Positions 13,078-16,767 of a stretch of 16,767 bases of DNA are shown piece by piece. The notes beneath the pieces were generated by a model that had not been told where the DNA came from, did not search any database, and saw nothing but the letters and a program-made list of their open reading frames with translations. The stretch is from NCBI GenBank assembly GCA_963649365.1, contig CAVJHQ010000047.1:1-16767 (forward strand), in the 5' to 3' direction. Position numbers and translations under genes: made by a program. The stretch comes from Paratractidigestivibacter sp963649365 (lineage in GTDB: Bacteria > Actinomycetota > Coriobacteriia > Coriobacteriales > Atopobiaceae). Each line of letters opens with the position of its first letter. Position 1 is the first letter of the stretch.

Positions 13078-14223
13078 ATGACATCAGAGATCGCTGAGTA
13101 CGGCAAGGCCGTCGAGGCCATCAAGACCGCCATTCTGCAGGCACAATACGCCGCAGCCAAGAGCACCAATGCACAGCAGCTTCAGCTCTATTACGCGGTT
13201 GGCGGCTACATCTCAGCCAATACACGCAGCGGGGCATGGGGAACAGGCGCGCTCAAGGCCATCAGCGGGCAACTTCAGCGTGAGCTGCCGGGGCTCCGCG
13301 GGTTCTCCGAGCGCAACCTCAAGTACATGCGGACCTTTTTTGAGGAGTGGGGCAGGGATTTCGATGAGGGCATGTGCTCCAATTCGGCAGACACAACTGC
13401 CGAATTGGTTGCAGTTGCCATGACGGGAATTCGGCAGTTGCAACTGCCGAATTGTTCGGATCGGGATAGGGAAGCCTTCTTCTCCATCGGCTTCACGCAC
13501 CATTGCCTCGTCCTGACCGGCACCAAGACCCTCGCCGAGCGCCTCTTCTATATCCATAAGTGCGCCACTGAGCACCTGAGCGTCGAGGCCCTTAAACGTT
13601 CGATCAAGGCGGACGACTTCCATCATCAGGGCAAAGCGCCCAACAACTACCTGTCGGCCCTGCCCAAGAGCCAGCAAGCGCTTCGAGCCATCACCACCTT
13701 CAAGGACGAGTATCTTCTCGACTTCATCAATGTGGAAGAGCTGGGCGTGCGCGATCCCGAGGACGTGGACGAGCGCGTGCTCGAAAAGGGCATCGTCCAG
13801 AACATCAAGCAGTTCATCATGACCTTCGGTCGGGGCTTCTCGTTCGTGGGCAATCAGTTCCACCTCGAGGCCTTCGGCGAGGATCAGTTCGTTGACCTGC
13901 TCTTCTTTAACCGCGACCTTAACTGCTTGGTGGCCGTCGAGCTCAAGAGCGGGCCTTTTAAGACATCGTACTTAGGCCAGCTCTCGGGCTACCTGCGCGT
14001 GTTGGACGACTTCGAGCGGCGCGAGCACGAGAACCCCTCCATTGGGCTCGTTCTCTGCAAGGACATGAACAAGGCCTTTGTTGACTACATCATCCAAGAT
14101 TTCACCAAGCCCATGGGCGTGGCGACCTATAAGACCTCGGCGGACATGTCGAGCAAGCTCTTGGAGGCGCTGCCGCCTATCGATGATTTGAAAGCGCTGC
14201 TGGAAAGCGGTGACGCGCAATGA
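13078..14223 (+). CDS. DUF1016 (YhcG-family) PD-(D/E)XK nuclease-domain protein
   Basis: A 381-residue protein. The N-terminal DUF1016 domain (about 1-95: LYYAVGGYISANTRSGAWGT, FSERNLKYMRTFFEEW) is joined by a short linker to the conserved segment RQLQLPN...FFSIGFTHH. The C-terminal nuclease-fold domain has D273 (FVDLLFF), E288 and K290 (AVELKSG), a complete PD-(D/E)XK triad. The family is widespread and often found with type I restriction genes; its biochemical role is not settled, though nuclease activity is likely from the triad. The start ATG at 13078 is two bases after the hsdS stop, with GGGAGG (13065-13070) ahead, and the stop overlaps the hsdR start by four bases. It is thus made together with the restriction complex. 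A palindrome cluster fills the linker-coding DNA (13379-13453). Confidence 0.9.
   Translation: MTSEIAEYGKAVEAIKTAILQAQYAAAKSTNAQQLQLYYAVGGYISANTRSGAWGTGALKAISGQLQRELPGLRGFSERNLKYMRTFFEEWGRDFDEGMCSNSADTTAELVAVAMTGIRQLQLPNCSDRDREAFFSIGFTHHCLVLTGTKTLAERLFYIHKCATEHLSVEALKRSIKADDFHHQGKAPNNYLSALPKSQQALRAITTFKDEYLLDFINVEELGVRDPEDVDERVLEKGIVQNIKQFIMTFGRGFSFVGNQFHLEAFGEDQFVDLLFFNRDLNCLVAVELKSGPFKTSYLGQLSGYLRVLDDFERREHENPSIGLVLCKDMNKAFVDYIIQDFTKPMGVATYKTSADMSSKLLEALPPIDDLKALLESGDAQ
13379..13453. repeat. Palindrome cluster inside the DUF1016 coding sequence
   Basis: CCAATTCGGCAG (13379-13390) and CTGCCGAATTGG (13397-13408) form a perfect 12-base inverted repeat around a six-base loop. Twenty bases later AATTCGGCAGTTG (13428-13440) is followed at once by its own reverse complement (13441-13453), a perfect 26-base palindrome. 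All four arms share AATTCGGCAG. The block is 75 bases, a multiple of three, and encodes residues about 102-125 of the protein. It lies at the junction of the two domains and includes the conserved RQLQLPN. Confidence 0.85.
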
Positions 14224-16767
14224 GCGTTGAGACCAAGGAGAAGAACCTCGAGGAGGACATCGAGGCGTTCCTCTGCTCGGAGGAGGGCGGCTACCTCACA
14301 TGCGACGACCGCCACTCGCTGCGCTACGTGGAGGACGGCAGCTACCAGGTGATCGACGGCGGCTACAGAACGCTGCCCGGTCGCGGGGTGGACATCCACA
14401 CGCTGGTCAACTTCGTCCAGACTACTCAGCCCAAGGCCTGGGGGCGCTTCGAGCGCGCGTGCAACTCCGACCCCACGGCCAAGTTCGCCAAGGTCTTCGG
14501 CGACGCCGTGGACGCGAACGGCATCGTTCACGTGCTCAAGCACGGCTTCAAGCACCGCGGCATCCCGTTCAAGGTTGCCTACTTCAAACCCGAGAGCGGC
14601 TTGAATGAGTCCGCGGCCGATCGCTACGCGAAGAACGTCTGCCGCTGCATCCGCCAGTTCCACTTTGCCGAGACGGGCAACCAGACCATCGACATGGTGC
14701 TCGACGTCAACGGCATCCCCGTGGTGGGCATCGAGCTCAAGGACCAGTTCACCGGCCAGGACGTCGAGGACGCCATGCGCCAGTGGCGCGAGGACCGCGA
14801 CCCGCGCTGCGCCTGTCTCAGGTTCAATTCGCGCATGGTGGCCTTCTTCGCCGTGGACCTCGAGGACGTCTACGTGACGACCAAGCTCGAGGGCGCGAAG
14901 ACCTTCTTCCTGCCCTTTAACCAGGGGTCGGCCGGTGCGGGCAACGACGGCGGCGCGGGCAACCCGGCGAACCCCGACGGCTACGCCACGAGCCACCTGT
15001 GGGAGACCGCGCTGCAGAAGGACAGCCTGCTCGACATCATCAACAAGTTCCTGCACCTCGAGGTCAAGGAAGAGACCGAGCTCGACGCCCGCGGACGCGA
15101 GGTCAAGCGCAAGAAGAAGCGCATCATCTTCCCGCGCTACCACCAGCTCGACGCCGTGCGCCGCGTGCTGGCCGACGTGGCCGCCAACGGCTCCGGCAAG
15201 AGCTACCTCATCCAGCACTCGGCGGGGTCGGGCAAGTCCAACAGCATCGCGTGGACGGCGTACCGCCTGGCTTCTCTCTTTGTGGACAATAAGCCGCTCT
15301 TCGACTCCGTGGTGGTCGTGACCGACCGCCGCGTGCTCGACACGCAGCTGCAGGAGACGATCTCGGGCTTCGACCACGCGCTCGGCTCGGTGGTGACCAT
15401 CGGCAAGGACAAGACCTCGGCAGACCTGCGCGACGCCATCAACGGCGGGGCGCGGCTGATCGTCTCGACCCTGCAGAAGTTCCCCGTGATCTACGACCAG
15501 GTCCAGAACGAGGGCAAGCGCTTCGCCGTCATCGTGGACGAGGCGCATTCGTCGCAGACGGGCACGAGCGCCCTTAAGCTCAAGTCCGCCCTGGCAGACA
15601 AGCGCGATGCCCTGGCGGAGTACGCCGAGATCGAGGCCGAGGCGGAGGACGCCGCGACCGACTGGGAGGACGAGCTGGCGCGCGAGCTCGCAAGCCACGG
15701 GCGCCACCGGAACCTGACCTTCGTGGCCTTTACCGCCACGCCCAAGGCCCAGACGCTCGAGATCTTCGGCGACGAGGCCCCGGACGGCTCCTATCACCCG
15801 TTCCACATCTACTCGATGCGCCAGGCCATCGAGGAAGGGTTCATCATGGACCCCCTCGCCAACTACGTGAGCTACTCCGAGGCCGTGGAGCTCGCGCGCA
15901 CGGTGCCCGAGAACCCCGACGTGCCGAGCAGCCCCACCTTGAAGCTGCTGCGCAAGTACAAGGAGCTGCATCCCTACGCCCTGGGCCAGAAGGCCGAGCT
16001 CATTGTGGAGACCTTCCGCACCGTCACGCGCGCAAAGATCAAGGGCAAGGGCAAGATGATGGTGGTCACGGCCTCGCGCCTGGCCACGGTTCGCTACTAC
16101 CACGAGATCAAGCGCTACATGCAGAGGAGGGGCTACGACGACATCGAGGTGCTCGTGGCCTTCTCGGGCTCCATCCAGGACCCTGCAGACGGTGTGGACG
16201 GCCCCGAGTACACCGAGCCGTCGCTCAATGTGGGCCACGACGGCGAGCGCGTGAAGGAGTCGCAGACCAAGGAGGAGTTCCACAACTACGGTGACGTGCT
16301 CGTGGTTGCCGAGAAGTACCAGACCGGCTTCGATGAGCCGCTGCTGCATACCCTCGTGGTGGACAAGAAGCTCAAGGATGTGAAGGCGGTCCAGACGCTC
16401 TGCCGCGTGAACCGCATCCACCCGGACAAAGAGGACACCTACATCCTCGACTTCGTGAACAAGCCCGAGGACATCCAGAAGGCGTTCGAGCGCTTCTACA
16501 CCGAGACCTCGCTTTCCGAGCAGATAAACACCGACCTTCTTTACAAGGTACAGGCCGAGATTCGCGGCTACGGGCTCTACGACGAGTCCGACATCGAGGC
16601 GGCGGCTCAGATCGCCTTTACCGACGGGCGCGGTAAGCAGCTTAAGAACGTGCAGGGGCAGCTGGCGGGCGTGCTCAAGCCTGCCGTGGCCCGTTACAAC
16701 GACCTGGGTGAGGACGCGCGCTACCAGGTGCGCCGCAAGGTCCGCAGCTTCTGCAAGTGGTACGCCT
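14220..16767 (+). CDS. hsdR: Type I restriction endonuclease subunit R (HsdR), 3' end missing
   Basis: The ATG at 14220 overlaps the preceding TGA (ATGA), and the frame stays open to the right edge: 849 residues of a protein that is usually about 1000. HsdR is the ATP-driven DNA translocase and nuclease of type I systems, acting with HsdM and HsdS on unmethylated DNA. Visible parts, in order: the nuclease triad D158...E172-L-K174 (MVLDVNG...GIELKDQ); Walker A SAGSGKSN (K339); helicase motif II DEAH (440-443, VIVDEAHSSQTG); motif III FTATPK (T505-T507); and the second RecA-like lobe with YQTGFDEP and QTLCRVNRIHP, a motif VI-like arginine segment. An additional GSGKS (324-328) precedes the true Walker A by seven residues. 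No frameshift or stop is seen. The C-terminal domain that contacts the methyltransferase is outside the window. Confidence 0.94.
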   Translation, partial: MSVETKEKNLEEDIEAFLCSEEGGYLTCDDRHSLRYVEDGSYQVIDGGYRTLPGRGVDIHTLVNFVQTTQPKAWGRFERACNSDPTAKFAKVFGDAVDANGIVHVLKHGFKHRGIPFKVAYFKPESGLNESAADRYAKNVCRCIRQFHFAETGNQTIDMVLDVNGIPVVGIELKDQFTGQDVEDAMRQWREDRDPRCACLRFNSRMVAFFAVDLEDVYVTTKLEGAKTFFLPFNQGSAGAGNDGGAGNPANPDGYATSHLWETALQKDSLLDIINKFLHLEVKEETELDARGREVKRKKKRIIFPRYHQLDAVRRVLADVAANGSGKSYLIQHSAGSGKSNSIAWTAYRLASLFVDNKPLFDSVVVVTDRRVLDTQLQETISGFDHALGSVVTIGKDKTSADLRDAINGGARLIVSTLQKFPVIYDQVQNEGKRFAVIVDEAHSSQTGTSALKLKSALADKRDALAEYAEIEAEAEDAATDWEDELARELASHGRHRNLTFVAFTATPKAQTLEIFGDEAPDGSYHPFHIYSMRQAIEEGFIMDPLANYVSYSEAVELARTVPENPDVPSSPTLKLLRKYKELHPYALGQKAELIVETFRTVTRAKIKGKGKMMVVTASRLATVRYYHEIKRYMQRRGYDDIEVLVAFSGSIQDPADGVDGPEYTEPSLNVGHDGERVKESQTKEEFHNYGDVLVVAEKYQTGFDEPLLHTLVVDKKLKDVKAVQTLCRVNRIHPDKEDTYILDFVNKPEDIQKAFERFYTETSLSEQINTDLLYKVQAEIRGYGLYDESDIEAAAQIAFTDGRGKQLKNVQGQLAGVLKPAVARYNDLGEDARYQVRRKVRSFCKWYA

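Overview
The window is GC-rich, plus-strand-dominated bacterial chromosome. Its codon use (strong preference for C or G at third positions), TTG or ATG starts with purine-rich ribosome sites, and protein families best fit an anaerobic actinobacterium of the class Coriobacteriia (Collinsella/Olsenella-like). That placement rests on memory of family resemblance, not on a marker gene.

Layout. (1) 1-1524: the end of a TIM-barrel sugar-phosphate isomerase/epimerase gene, followed in the same operon by a YczE/YitT-type membrane protein. (2) 1525-3405: a 341-base leader with a hairpin and a long inverted repeat, then brnQ, a branched-chain amino-acid carrier, closed by another inverted repeat between convergent genes. 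(3) 3406-8319: a minus-strand AraC-family regulator divergent from two coupled ABC exporter-fold half-transporters of the YbtPQ/IrtAB type, closed by a strong hairpin terminator. (4) 8320-9861: a COG1373-type AAA ATPase with a C-terminal DUF4143 nuclease-like domain; its promoter carries four imperfect direct repeats at 22/23/22-base steps. (5) 9862-16767: a type I restriction-modification operon in the order hsdM, hsdS, DUF1016 (PD-(D/E)XK nuclease), hsdR. The genes are 2 bases apart or overlap by 4. hsdR runs off the right edge.

How it works together. Regions 1-3 are metabolic or transport modules. Regions 4-5 look like a defence-type accessory island. HsdM and HsdS would form the methyltransferase, and HsdR adds the translocase and nuclease. 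The DUF1016 protein, translated between specificity and restriction subunits, is a candidate accessory nuclease. The second target-recognition domain of HsdS is far poorer in GC than its surroundings, which indicates domain exchange.

Most unusual signals: the helically phased repeat array over the ATPase promoter; a cluster of perfect palindromes inside the DUF1016 coding sequence, 75 bases long and in frame; and related CGRGATTCT-type inverted repeats on both sides of brnQ. I see no rRNA, tRNA, CRISPR array, transposase or integrase.
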